From: DASQYE01 sp035940775
Lineage (GTDB): Bacteria > Acidobacteriota > Blastocatellia > Pyrinomonadales > Pyrinomonadaceae
NCBI GenBank assembly: GCA_035940775.1
Contig: DASZEN010000003.1
Span: 124,001 to 188,000, forward strand
DNA length: 64,000 bases
Direction: 5' to 3'
The notes beneath the pieces are model-generated. The model did not search any database and had not been told where the DNA came from. It saw only the letters and a program-made list of their open reading frames with translations. This document shows, piece after piece, positions 35,730-45,375 of the stretch (its first letter is position 1; each line of letters opens with the position of its first letter). Made by a program: the position numbers and the translations under genes.

Positions 35730-35801
35730 GGGAATGCTGATTGCGGATTGCGGATTCGGCAGAACGTCTTCAACGTCTTCGCAATCCGCAATCAGCATCC
35801 C
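35730..35801. repeat. Seven-base-periodic inverted repeat downstream of the 35838-37196 gene
   Basis: The left arm GCTGATTGCGGATTGCG (within 35730-35752; heptads GATTGCG, GATTGCG, GATTCGG) pairs with 35780-35801 over 22 bases with a single inserted A. The loop is 27 bases. It lies 36 bases beyond the stop of the minus-strand gene and could end its transcript, though no T-run follows. Confidence 0.8.
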
Positions 35802-35837
35802 GCGATTTAAACGCGGCAGATACGGTGCCGCGTTTGA

Positions 35838-37196
35838 TTACTTGATAATGCCGCCGTTTTCGAGCGCCGTATAGCTGTCGGGCGAATACAACCCGAGCCA
35901 GGGGTCTGTGCCGGGCGTCAGAAACAGCTCGGCGTAGACCTTCGAGTTCAAATCGTCAACCCCCATTTTCCGCCCCTCGTTAACCAGCCACGCGTGCAGA
36001 CGGTTATGCAGCACATACTCGTTACGCACAGTATCGAGCGCCATGTTGCGCTCAAGATTTTCAACGATGCGCGAGAGCTGATCGCCGCCCCCGGTTTTGG
36101 TCTGCGCGACGGCGCTCGCGCTCGTCTCGGTTACGGGAGTGTGGCGACGAATGAGCGCGATGCTGCGCTCGTCCAGGCGCGCATCATCGACGTGAAGCGC
36201 GGCGATCATGGCCCACGCCTTATCGTCTGTGGCCGCCTCAAGCTCTCTGGCATCGGTCGTGATCGACTTCAGCAGGTTCACCTCGATGGCTGCTTTGCTG
36301 GCGGCGAGCGGAGCGACTTCGAGCGCACCGGGATTCAGGATTCTGGCATCAACCCTGGCGAGCACTTGCGTTGGAACACGCCCCCCTATCTTTTGCACGT
36401 CCGCCGACCAGTCAGCGGCCGTCTGGTTGATGCGGCCCATGTGATAGCGAGAGAAGATGGCTGACTGTTGCATCTCATTCTGGCCGCCCAATCGCTTGAC
36501 GACCTCTTCGGCCTGGGCCAACCCGCGCAGGAAGGCCCGTGGGCCATAGAGGCCGGGCAGCGCGTCCACGGGTCGCCCCGACGGGTCGAGTACGTAATGG
36601 ATGCTGTTGCCCGTCAGCGTGCGTTCGAGTTTGCGGCCGTCGCCGAAGTCTATGGTCACGCGCGGGGCCGGGCGCACCGATTTCCAGTGCAGTATAAAGC
36701 GCTCGCGTAAGACATCCGATACCTCCCGGTTCGCATAGAGCACTGTGCGAAAGAAACGACTGTTGGCGCAACTGAACTCTTCGTTCAGATTGCCCAGCAG
36801 CCGCAACGAGAGGATGGGCTTGCCCGTCTCAGCGGCGGCGCGCTTCGCCTGCTCAAAGTCCGTGTACCAGTAAAGGCCCGATGCGTAATCGTCGCGCTGC
36901 TGGCTGACGGCGTCGAGCGCGGCGCTCAGGCGTTGCCACTCCGGACTTGCCTCTTTTGAAGCCGAAACGTCGAGAGCGTGGCGTTTGAGCTGATCCGAAT
37001 AGACCTCGAACATGACGCGCAGGCCCGCTGGCCCCATCGCGCGAAGGGCGGCTATTGCCGGGCCCGCCTCGGCAGACTTTTCAGAAACGGCGAGACGAGC
37101 GAGCGCTTCCGCAGACGGGCTCGCATATACGGACTGCGCGAAAAGGAGACTGAAACCGAAGAGCAAGGGGAGCAACAGGGAAGGCTTGAAACGCAT
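35838..37196 (-). CDS. Secreted protein with thioredoxin-fold-like region, function unknown
   Basis: A 452-residue exported protein with a signal peptide (1-25, cleaved near VYASPSA). Residues about 108-235 look like a degenerate thioredoxin-type fold: WYTDFEQAKRAAAETGKPIL, then CANSRFF, VSDVLRERFILHW and the late HYVLDPSGRPVDALPGLYGP. No CxxC is present. The remainder is helical. The layout matches Thioredoxin_7-like proteins in outline only, so I make no functional claim. A strong AAGGAGGT stands six bases before the ATG. It has its own hairpin downstream. Confidence 0.65.
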   Translation of the reverse strand: MRFKPSLLLPLLFGFSLLFAQSVYASPSAEALARLAVSEKSAEAGPAIAALRAMGPAGLRVMFEVYSDQLKRHALDVSASKEASPEWQRLSAALDAVSQQRDDYASGLYWYTDFEQAKRAAAETGKPILSLRLLGNLNEEFSCANSRFFRTVLYANREVSDVLRERFILHWKSVRPAPRVTIDFGDGRKLERTLTGNSIHYVLDPSGRPVDALPGLYGPRAFLRGLAQAEEVVKRLGGQNEMQQSAIFSRYHMGRINQTAADWSADVQKIGGRVPTQVLARVDARILNPGALEVAPLAASKAAIEVNLLKSITTDARELEAATDDKAWAMIAALHVDDARLDERSIALIRRHTPVTETSASAVAQTKTGGGDQLSRIVENLERNMALDTVRNEYVLHNRLHAWLVNEGRKMGVDDLNSKVYAELFLTPGTDPWLGLYSPDSYTALENGGIIK

Positions 37197-37364
37197 GGAC
37201 GACCTCCTTAAAATCGAGTCGAAGGGGTGCTGCGCGAGGTGTTTTCAGGCTTTGAATACGCGAATAGCCCGTTGGTTGTCCGAGCGCAGGAATTAAAAGT
37301 CACCCCGGTGGCCGAGACGCCAGCGGTCGTACACTTTTGCCTTCATGATTGAATCTTCAGTCTC

Positions 37365-40331
37365 TCAGGCCACGGGGGTCGCCAGCGGAGCGGCCACGTC
37401 GTAGTCCCCCGCGACGACCACCGTCAGGTGATCCGGGCGAAAGTACTTACGTATCGCGGCGTTAACCTCTTCGACCGTGACCGCCTGGATAATCTGCGGA
37501 TAGCGATCTATGTAATCGACGCCGAGGCGATAGAACTCAGCGTTCCACAGCGCGCGCGCGAGGCCCGCGTTTGTCGCAAGCGAGACCTTGAAGGAGCCGA
37601 TGGCCGAAGATTTTTCGTCCGCAAGCTCGTCCTCGCGAATACCGTTCGAGACGTAATCGCGCAAGACCGAGAGGGCCGAGCCGATAGCCTTCTCGACGTT
37701 CTGCGGGTTGACTGAGACGCCGACGTACCAGGGGCCAGCGGCCAAGGAAGGCGCGCGAAAGACGGAGTTGATGCCGTAGGTCAAGCCCTCCTTGTCGCGT
37801 ACCTGTAGCCCGAGCCGCGACGAGAGCGTTGATTGGCCCAGGGCGCTGTTGGCGATCATCGCCGCGTAGAAGTCTTCGGAATCGCGGCGCAGCGGGGCGA
37901 CCGTTCCGATCAGAATGTCCACGTTGGCCTTGTCCTTCAGGAGCACGACCTCGCGGTGCGCGCCCGTCTGCTGCAAAGGGTCTCGGACGCTGATCTGGAC
38001 GCTCTCCGGCCCCGTAAAGGTCTCGAACATGGATTCGAAGCGACGGCTCACGTCAGTTGCATCGACATCGCCCGCAATCACCAGGATGAGCGAGCGGCCG
38101 CCGTAATATTTCTCATAAAAGGCGCGCACCTCTTCGACCGTTATAGAGCTGATGCTCTGGATCAATCTCTCGCCCGGCGCAACGTAAAAGGGGTGCTCCT
38201 CGTCGAAGATCAGCCCTGTGAAACGCTCGTAGCCGCGATAGCGCGTGTTGGCCTGTTGTTCCTGAACGGCGGCGATGGTCTGTTGCTTGAGCTTCTCAAG
38301 CTCTTCGACCGGAAACGAGGGCTCGCGCAACTCCTCTGCGAGCGTCTCTATCAGAAGCGGCAAATCTTTCGAGAGCGAGCGGGCGGCGAAATTGACGGCG
38401 AAGGGATCGGTCGAAAAATCCAGCTCGGCCCCGACCGATTCAAGAAGGCTTGCGAGCTGAAGCTTATCGCGCCGCTTCGTCCCGCGTTCGAGCATACCGG
38501 CGACGAGGCTCGCGAGGCCCGGTTTCGTGCGCGGCTCGAAATAAGAACCGGCGCGCAGAGAGCCGCGCACGGAGAGCGTCGGCGTCGCATGATTTTCCAG
38601 TACGAGAAGGGTCGCGCCCGTTTCAAGCTCGGTGCGCGAAACCCTCGAAGCGAAGTTTGTAGCGCCCGTGCTCGCGGGCGTGTTGGCCGAAGCCGCGTCC
38701 GAAGATTTACGACCGCGCCCGCCAGCGAGCGATTGTTGCTGCACGTCCTGTGGCGTCGTCGACCCGCCAACTTCCTCATCCGGACGCTCGCGGCCAGCGC
38801 CGCCCGTCCTCTCAAATTGCGCGCCGCTTTCCTCTGCCTCCGGCTCGTCGTAAAACTTCACGCCGCGCGCAAAGAGGCGTCGCAAGGGGTCGTGTATTGC
38901 CAGCCGTGCCGCATTCCCAACGCCGTTTCCGTTTCCGCCGCCCTTAATGTTTCCGTTGCCGCCGCCAGCTTCCGTGTCCGGCTGTTTCGGAATGAAATAG
39001 CCAACCGTGCGATTATCTTCCACGAGGTAAGTGCGCGCGACGCGCTGCGTATCGGCGGCGCTGACGCCTGAAATGTTGCGCGTGTAATCCTTATAGAAGC
39101 GCCAGTCGGCGATGGCTTCGGCCTCGGACAGGAGGACGGCTATGGCATAGGTTCCGTCGCTGCTGTAAGCCTGCTGCGCTATGATCTGTTGCTTCGCCTT
39201 TTCCACTTCACTGTCGGTCAGGCCGTCGCTCGCGACTCTCTCCAACTCTTTCAGGATGACCTCTTCCACCTCTTTGGGGTCAACACCGGGCGTCACCATC
39301 GCGACCGCATTGAAGAGTCCCGGATCACGATGCTGATCCGTATTGGTGTAGACGTGAACGGCGAGCTGCGTTTCCACCAGCGCCTGATAAAGACGGCTGG
39401 TGATGCCGTGCGAGAGGGCGACCGAGAGCACGACGAGAGGGTAAATATCATTTTCGGCGGGCGGGTTTGCGGCGCGTCGCGCCAGCTCTTCGTTCGAGAG
39501 GACGCTCATTTGGCCCAGCACGCCCGGCGTATGAAAGGCTATCTGGACGACCGCCAATTCGCCTACGCGACGAATCACAAGGCGTCGCTCGCCCTGTTGC
39601 GGCGGCTCCTCCGTATAGACCTCCGGAATCGGTTCGCTCGACGCCGGGTATGCGCCGAAATATTCGTTGATGAGACCAAGCGCAGCCTCACGCTCGAAAT
39701 CACCGACGAGGATGGTCGTCGCGTTGTTCGGGTGATAGAAGGTGTCGTAGAAAGCCTTGAGGCGCGCGGTCGGCACGCCCTCGACATCGGCGCGCCAGCC
39801 TATGGTCGGATGATGATAAGGATGCTCGCGGAAGGCCGCCGCGTAGACGGCCTCGTCCAATACTTCCGTCGGCTCGTTCTGCCCGCGCTCCAACTCGTTG
39901 CGCACCACGGTCATCTCCGACTGCCTGTCCTCGTCGGCGATCAGGGAATTACGCATCCGGTCTGCTTCGAGTCTGATCGCAAGCTCGATCTGATCCGAGG
40001 GGACGGTCTGAAAATAGTTGGTGCGGTCGTACCAGGTGGTCGCGTTAAAGTCCGCGCCGATCTTTTGCAAGGTGGCTGCGATCTGCGTATTGCTCGCCTT
40101 GTTGAAGGTCGGCGTCCCCTTGAACATCATGTGTTCGAGCAGGTGCGTTGAGCCCGTGTAGCCGACCGCCTCGTTGCGCGAGCCGACCTTATAGAGCACC
40201 ATGACGGTAGCCACGGGAGCGACGCGGTTCTGCACGAGCAACACCTTCATACCGTTTTCCAGAAGGTATTCCTCTATCCCGTCGGCCTCCGCGACAAACC
40301 TGGCCCCGGCGGGTAATCGTTCGTTCTGCAC
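37365..40331 (-). CDS. M16 zinc peptidase, two M16 modules in one chain
   Basis: A 988-residue insulinase-family protein. The first module (about 15-440) has the inverted zinc motif His63-Leu-Leu-Glu66-His67 and a distal Glu near residue 146 (VVRNELERG). The second module (about 560-985) has the fold (RSLILVIAGDVDATDV) but no HxxEH, as usual for the inactive half. A Gly/Asn-rich linker (about 455-475) and a charged linker join them. Each half resembles the two subunits of bacterial PqqL/M16 pairs. No signal peptide is visible from the GTG start, which has AAAGGAGA upstream; an export signal may be missing or unusual. Confidence 0.93.
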   Translation of the reverse strand: MQNERLPAGARFVAEADGIEEYLLENGMKVLLVQNRVAPVATVMVLYKVGSRNEAVGYTGSTHLLEHMMFKGTPTFNKASNTQIAATLQKIGADFNATTWYDRTNYFQTVPSDQIELAIRLEADRMRNSLIADEDRQSEMTVVRNELERGQNEPTEVLDEAVYAAAFREHPYHHPTIGWRADVEGVPTARLKAFYDTFYHPNNATTILVGDFEREAALGLINEYFGAYPASSEPIPEVYTEEPPQQGERRLVIRRVGELAVVQIAFHTPGVLGQMSVLSNEELARRAANPPAENDIYPLVVLSVALSHGITSRLYQALVETQLAVHVYTNTDQHRDPGLFNAVAMVTPGVDPKEVEEVILKELERVASDGLTDSEVEKAKQQIIAQQAYSSDGTYAIAVLLSEAEAIADWRFYKDYTRNISGVSAADTQRVARTYLVEDNRTVGYFIPKQPDTEAGGGNGNIKGGGNGNGVGNAARLAIHDPLRRLFARGVKFYDEPEAEESGAQFERTGGAGRERPDEEVGGSTTPQDVQQQSLAGGRGRKSSDAASANTPASTGATNFASRVSRTELETGATLLVLENHATPTLSVRGSLRAGSYFEPRTKPGLASLVAGMLERGTKRRDKLQLASLLESVGAELDFSTDPFAVNFAARSLSKDLPLLIETLAEELREPSFPVEELEKLKQQTIAAVQEQQANTRYRGYERFTGLIFDEEHPFYVAPGERLIQSISSITVEEVRAFYEKYYGGRSLILVIAGDVDATDVSRRFESMFETFTGPESVQISVRDPLQQTGAHREVVLLKDKANVDILIGTVAPLRRDSEDFYAAMIANSALGQSTLSSRLGLQVRDKEGLTYGINSVFRAPSLAAGPWYVGVSVNPQNVEKAIGSALSVLRDYVSNGIREDELADEKSSAIGSFKVSLATNAGLARALWNAEFYRLGVDYIDRYPQIIQAVTVEEVNAAIRKYFRPDHLTVVVAGDYDVAAPLATPVA

Positions 40332-40577
40332 AGTGATTTATATCTCCTTTTAAGCGAGCGCGGCGGCCGCGCTCACGCGAGCGAGCGCCGAGCCGCCAGG
40401 GAAGGCGCGGCCCTCCCTGGCGCGGTTCGGCTCCACCCGAAATATTCTACGCAAGAGACTACCCAAAGCGTTTGCTTTAGGGCAAGTTTAGAGAAGGGTT
40501 TTGCGCTTAACTTTTATGTGACCGACATGTGTTGAAAAGTTCCGAAGCGCGGCGCGGGGGGCTCGATCATTGCCTAC

Positions 40578-41936
40578 TTAGAAATTTTCGAGCACTAGCA
40601 GCGCCGTCTCGCCGCCGCCCGACGAGACGTTGCAGAGCGATGAGGAGGAGAGGCGCACGAGCCCTCCCTCGACCCTGTTGAGGAAGAGGAAGGGATTAAA
40701 ATCCGCGAACATTTCTTCACGTTCGAGCCCTCGGGCCGTGAGCATCGGCACGCGCAGCTTTAAAACCTCGACGCGTTCCTGCACGACGAAGGGAGTCTTG
40801 AGCGCGTCGCGGACGGCCGCCTCCCATCGGGTTGCGTCCGTCTCCCAGCCGATGACTATTCCGTGACCGCCGTAATCGTCGTTCGGCTTCAGGATCAGAT
40901 GCTCGCGCTCGCGCCGGAGTACGTCCACAAGCTCGCGCTCCTCATTCTTGTAGCTGATCCGCCCCTCGCGCACGCGCCGCGTCCAGGGAATGTGGCGAGC
41001 GATGCAGGCCGACTGCTCAGGCGTGAAGAGATACCCGTAGGCGGGGTCGCTAAGGATGGCGAAGCCTGCCTTCTTGTGGGCCAACTTCGTGCGAAACGAG
41101 TTCGCCATGCAGACTTTATGCTCAGCGTAGGCGCGCGCCAGAGGGTGCGTCTCGTCAAACTCTTTCAGAAATTCGTGAATGACGACGCGCTTGTAGAGGA
41201 TGTCAATGCGAAAGTCTCCGGCCATGAGGGCTTCGCCGTCGTATCCGAGCGCGCGCGGGTCTGCGATCCGTGTGGAGTAGCCTTCCGCTTCAAAGTAGTC
41301 CTTTAAGATGTCGAACTCGCTTGCGGTTGCGACGCCCTCCCAATCCACTATGGCGATCTGCGGCGTCTCTCTCGTGCCGCCCCACTGGCGATAAGTCTCT
41401 ATGAGCGCGCGTAGAAGTTGACGGTGTGGTTGAGGCCGCCAGTGTGCGGGATGACGCTCCATGAACTCTCTCATGTGCGGCAGGTCGAAGAGAACCTTTT
41501 CCAGTTGCATCTGATCGGCGACACCGGCCGGGCTCTCCGCGTTGTACTCAAGGAACTTGAAATCCTCGCCGTTGAGGTAAGCGTCCAGGCGACTGGTTAC
41601 GCACAGCCTCTCGTAGCCGGGATCGACGCGGGCCATCACCTTTTCACGCTCGGTCAACTCCAATTCGGCCATCAACGCATCATCCGAGAGCGCGGCGTCG
41701 GCCATGCGCTCGAAGGCGGCGGCTATTGTCTCGGCGGCCCGCGCGACCCCGTCATACTGCGTGCGCGAAAGAATGAGCGGGCGGAGAAAAGGGCAGGTCG
41801 AGCGCTCGTCGTGCAGCAGGCCCAGCTCGCGTTGCTCGCGCAGCAATCGCTCGAACAGCTCGGCGTCGATAGAGGGATCGCACGCGATGCGGCTGTCCAG
41901 CCGTTCGACGGCAGTGGCAAGCGATGTGGAAGACAT
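40578..41936 (-). CDS. Circularly permuted ATP-grasp family protein
   Basis: A 452-residue protein resembling the glutathionylspermidine-synthase-like/circularly permuted ATP-grasp group, which joins a carboxylate to an amine using ATP. Supporting segments are FKFLEYNAESPAGVADQ, IDILYKRVVIHEF, ANSFRTKLAHKKAGF, the nucleotide loop LILKPNDDYGGHGIVIG and the strand FVVQERV. In other bacteria related proteins are paired with an alpha-E protein or sit in peptide-modification loci; here no partner is adjacent, and the substrates are unknown. AAAGGAAT precedes the ATG. It ends in a Gly-rich stretch and ENF. Confidence 0.85.
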   Translation of the reverse strand: MSSTSLATAVERLDSRIACDPSIDAELFERLLREQRELGLLHDERSTCPFLRPLILSRTQYDGVARAAETIAAAFERMADAALSDDALMAELELTEREKVMARVDPGYERLCVTSRLDAYLNGEDFKFLEYNAESPAGVADQMQLEKVLFDLPHMREFMERHPAHWRPQPHRQLLRALIETYRQWGGTRETPQIAIVDWEGVATASEFDILKDYFEAEGYSTRIADPRALGYDGEALMAGDFRIDILYKRVVIHEFLKEFDETHPLARAYAEHKVCMANSFRTKLAHKKAGFAILSDPAYGYLFTPEQSACIARHIPWTRRVREGRISYKNEERELVDVLRREREHLILKPNDDYGGHGIVIGWETDATRWEAAVRDALKTPFVVQERVEVLKLRVPMLTARGLEREEMFADFNPFLFLNRVEGGLVRLSSSSLCNVSSGGGETALLVLENF

Positions 41937-41966
41937 ATTCCTTTCGTCTCCGGCGCGGCGTTTTGT

Positions 41967-44846
41967 TTAGCCCGTCAGAAGCCGGAGAAGATTCCCGTAA
42001 CGATTCGCCGTAAAGGCTGCGCCCAGCGTCTCGGGCGCGATCAGGCCGGGCCTTCTGCTGTTCGGTGCGCCGCTCAGAGATGCTGACGTGGATTGCAGCT
42101 TCGTCCGCTCGCCTTGCCCCGACCGGGCGGAGGTGGTTCCGGCGAGTTCATCCCCGTCGGCGTACCGGCTGATGAAAAGTTGCGACGGGAGGCTCGCCTG
42201 CGGCGTGTACGGCGTGGTCGCGGAACCTATGCCGAGCCTCGCCAGGGCCGGGCCGCTCTGCACTTCTATCGGTGTTACCGATGCGGTCGTCGAGCACGCA
42301 GCGGCCGTGATGATTAAAGAGAACGCCCGCACGTTGCCGGTGTCCTGGGCAAACCTGTCCGAGACGTTCAGAGTCCACGTGCCGTTCGGGTTCTGCCCGT
42401 CGAAGATCGAGAGCGGGCTGTTCGGCTTGAACGATGCGGCGTAGGGAGCCTGCGCCGGGGTGATGTTCTGGATCGACGCGCCCGTGCTTTCGTCATCAAG
42501 CACCGTGTTGCAGAAGTTGTTCCCCTCGTTGTTTTCTCCGCCCGGCCGATTCATCAGAGTGACGACCGTACCCTGCGGCGACTTTAACGTGACGACCAGA
42601 TCGCCGACCCACGTGTGGTCGAGGCCGACGGTCGTCGCTCCTATAGCAGACGAGCAGGTGGTTCCACCGAACTTGAAATTCAGGTCGGAGATTCTGCCCG
42701 TGAAACCGCTCACGGCGAAGGGAATGTTGACGCCCGCGCTGCTGTTGTCGGGAATCGCCACCGCCGCCCCGGAGCGCGTCTGTGTGACGGCAGTTCCCGG
42801 CTTGCCGGTCGGAACCGTAAAGGTCAGGACTCTCGGACTGCCTCCGCCCGTGTAGGTCACCGTCAGAGTAAAGCTAATGATCTGGCCGCATGGAACCGTC
42901 GTCGCGAGGTTGAAGGCGAAAGGCGTCGTGTTTGTCCCCGTTCCCGGCGCGCCCGGTATGTTCGGATAAGCGGAGGTGGCGGTCGTGATCGTCACACCGG
43001 GAGTCGAGGTCGTCAATCGACCGCTCACAGCCGTCGCCGCACCCTTATCCGAATTTAGCAGCTTAACGGTAAGCGTGCCGCCTTCGCCCGGTTCGAGCAC
43101 AGTGTCGGGGTCGCCTCCGTTATCGGCCGCCGTCACCGGGCCCAGATAGAGCGAAGGAGTCGCCGGGCCCAGCGGGATGCGTCCCCACCATGTGCCCCAG
43201 CGGTCGAATCCGGACAGCGGGCTCGACGCATATTCCTGAATCGTCCACAAGTCCAGATCGTTAATGGGATCGACCTGCGTATTGCTGTAGTCTCCCCAGC
43301 GATTGCGCGAACCGCTGAAATTTTTCTTATAGGGAGCGGAGCCGCTCTTGAGCACGACATCGGAGCGCAAGGTGTTGACCGGGTCTGTCCCGGCGCGGAA
43401 AGAATAGTTGGCGCTGGCATATTGCTGCGACGACCAGCGCGAGTAGCTGATTAACATATCGTTGTTTTTGTTGACGGCCAGCGTCGGAAAGCCGTAGAAC
43501 TTCTGCCCGGTCGGATCGTCGATGCGTCCGCGCTGCTGGACAGTGCCGTTCGGCGCCAGTTGCCACCACTGCACGGCGCTTCGCGTCGGCGTCGCCCCGG
43601 CCGGGAGAAACACCGTATGACTACACCATAGAGAGCCGTTGCGATATACGGTCTTCAGGATTCGCGAGTCGTTGGTTTGAATCTTCGCCGTCGAGCCGAG
43701 CTGCGGCGCAAAATCAGCTCCGTTCGGGGGAATTTCGCTCCACGGATTCAGCGTATTGGGAAAGGACGTGCCTACCGTCAGCACTGGCGAGGTCACAGTT
43801 CCGGTAATGGTGCTGATGCGCAGGAATCCCTTACCGGCCGAATTGCCGTTCCAATCCTCGACCAGGTACATCGTGTTCAGGAGATTGTCATAGGTCACCG
43901 CAGGCGTTCCCGTGAACCCGCCCGAACTATCCGTAAAGACGCTGAACGTGCCAGCGCCGAAGGCATACAGGTTGGCTTTGTTGAAGGCGTATATTTTCTC
44001 GTTGACGAAGTTGCCGGTACTGGTATTGAACATGTTGACGGTGACGACAATCCAGTTCTTATTGAACCCGATGCTCGGATAATCGGCCCACGCCACGTTG
44101 CTCGCATCAGTATCTACTTTATAGAGTTTCCAGTTGCCGGTCGGATCGCTGTTCTGCGAAACGGCGATCAATATCCCGGAGGTCGCCGAGCGGGGATCGG
44201 CCGTGCAGACGAGTATCCAGCGACCGTTGTACGGGTCGTAGAGCACCTTCGGATCGAAGGCGTTCGGATTGCCCAGGCTGGCAAAGAAACCGTCGGTCGA
44301 GACCGTGTTCAGGATGCCGCCCGTTCGAGTCTGAAATCGAATCTGTGTATTGAGCGCCACCATCAAGTGATTCGGGCCGACCGCTCCGTTCGTATCGGGC
44401 GGGATCGAGGCATTGTTATCGTTGAGCCCCTGGAAGGAGGCCGATACGGCCGGAGAGACGGCCCCGGCCTTAAAACCAAAATCAGGCGCTCGCTCCGCCT
44501 CGCCTGCTGGTAAAGAGAGAGGCACGGGCCGGTTCTGCGGGCCGCGTCCGGGCTCGTCGATCTCTTTCGACTCCTCGTAAGGAGCGGGTATCATTCCCTG
44601 TCGGGCGGCCAGTTCGCGGACGTTGACGCTGCCGGTCTTATGCGCCAGACCCGGTGCCGATTTGAGTTGTCCTATGATGCTCGCCTTCGGCTGGGCTTCA
44701 CTTGAAGCAGACGATTTCTGCGACTGTAGGGCGCTCTCCTGCTGTTCTTCCTCCTCCTCCTCCTGCGCCCGCGCAAGGTAGCCTGCGCTGAAGAGTATCC
44801 CGAGACTCAACAACACAAAATAGAAATGATACCTACGTAATTTCAT
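41967..44846 (-). CDS. Large secreted protein with proprotein-convertase P-domain
   Basis: A 959-residue secreted protein. A signal peptide (1-27) is followed by an acidic Glu/Gln stretch, then a catalytic-looking or propeller region of unknown type (about 130-560; IPPDTNGAVGPNHLMVALN, FDPKVLYDPYNGRWILV). A beta-sandwich follows (about 575-690) and a P-domain (about 700-860; LDHTWVGDLVVTLKSPQGT, IFDGQNPNGTWTLNVSD). The P-domain normally caps subtilases and other exoenzymes; no protease triad is seen here. It may be a surface or secreted binding protein. AAAGGGAT precedes the ATG. The gene is divergent from the M48 protease across 529 bases. Confidence 0.82.
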   Translation of the reverse strand: MKLRRYHFYFVLLSLGILFSAGYLARAQEEEEEEQQESALQSQKSSASSEAQPKASIIGQLKSAPGLAHKTGSVNVRELAARQGMIPAPYEESKEIDEPGRGPQNRPVPLSLPAGEAERAPDFGFKAGAVSPAVSASFQGLNDNNASIPPDTNGAVGPNHLMVALNTQIRFQTRTGGILNTVSTDGFFASLGNPNAFDPKVLYDPYNGRWILVCTADPRSATSGILIAVSQNSDPTGNWKLYKVDTDASNVAWADYPSIGFNKNWIVVTVNMFNTSTGNFVNEKIYAFNKANLYAFGAGTFSVFTDSSGGFTGTPAVTYDNLLNTMYLVEDWNGNSAGKGFLRISTITGTVTSPVLTVGTSFPNTLNPWSEIPPNGADFAPQLGSTAKIQTNDSRILKTVYRNGSLWCSHTVFLPAGATPTRSAVQWWQLAPNGTVQQRGRIDDPTGQKFYGFPTLAVNKNNDMLISYSRWSSQQYASANYSFRAGTDPVNTLRSDVVLKSGSAPYKKNFSGSRNRWGDYSNTQVDPINDLDLWTIQEYASSPLSGFDRWGTWWGRIPLGPATPSLYLGPVTAADNGGDPDTVLEPGEGGTLTVKLLNSDKGAATAVSGRLTTSTPGVTITTATSAYPNIPGAPGTGTNTTPFAFNLATTVPCGQIISFTLTVTYTGGGSPRVLTFTVPTGKPGTAVTQTRSGAAVAIPDNSSAGVNIPFAVSGFTGRISDLNFKFGGTTCSSAIGATTVGLDHTWVGDLVVTLKSPQGTVVTLMNRPGGENNEGNNFCNTVLDDESTGASIQNITPAQAPYAASFKPNSPLSIFDGQNPNGTWTLNVSDRFAQDTGNVRAFSLIITAAACSTTASVTPIEVQSGPALARLGIGSATTPYTPQASLPSQLFISRYADGDELAGTTSARSGQGERTKLQSTSASLSGAPNSRRPGLIAPETLGAAFTANRYGNLLRLLTG

Positions 44847-45375
44847 CGCTTATCCCTTTCCGAATGGCAGGCGCTCTCTATGAGGGGTTCTCTACAGTGG
44901 GCTTACCGTTTTCCCTGGAGAAGTTAAAGTGGAAGAATCTACGTGGAAAACGAACACCGCGAAAAGAACGCGCTATTATTATGCCGGGGTCTGTGCAAGT
45001 CAAGGATTTTCCAGAAACGTAGCGGCGCCGCGTGTGGCCCTCACATGCTTTGAATCCCTGGCCCTCGCAGCGAAGCGACGCGTCACAGATCGGTGCTGCC
45101 TTTTACGTATCGGTCGCGCCCGCGCGCTCACTCTGGCACAACGCAAAGCTGGTTCGCCTTCGCATTCCGGCCACGCCACGCGCGCGCAAGAAGCGCCTTC
45201 CCTCCATAATTCAGTAGCGGATCGAGAGTCGAATAGTCTAAGATTCGGCGAACGAAAACCCCCTTGTCCCCGCATTGACGGAACGGGACGCCCGGCGCGA
45301 CCTGCGTCGAGCGCACCCGGGCTGAAACATTCGCGCCCTCTGGAAAAGAGCTAAATCGGGAAGAGACATAAATCC
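44847..45375. other. 529-base divergent intergenic region
   Basis: This lies between the P-domain gene (minus) and the M48 protease gene (plus). Open frames inside it have skewed, unlike-coding composition, so I call none. I looked for tRNA arms and riboswitch motifs and saw none. The part nearest the P-domain gene is locally AT-richer (44925-45000) and probably holds its promoter, but no clear -35/-10 pair can be assigned. Confidence 0.45.

Noticed and set aside
37833..39071. Long plus-strand open frame inside the M16 gene
   Set aside because: The M16 motifs, linker and both modules are on the minus strand; this frame has no family features.
44929..45354. Possible gene in the 529-base divergent region
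   Set aside because: Arg/Ser/Pro-rich without a family, no Shine-Dalgarno, and it crosses the likely promoter area of both neighbours.
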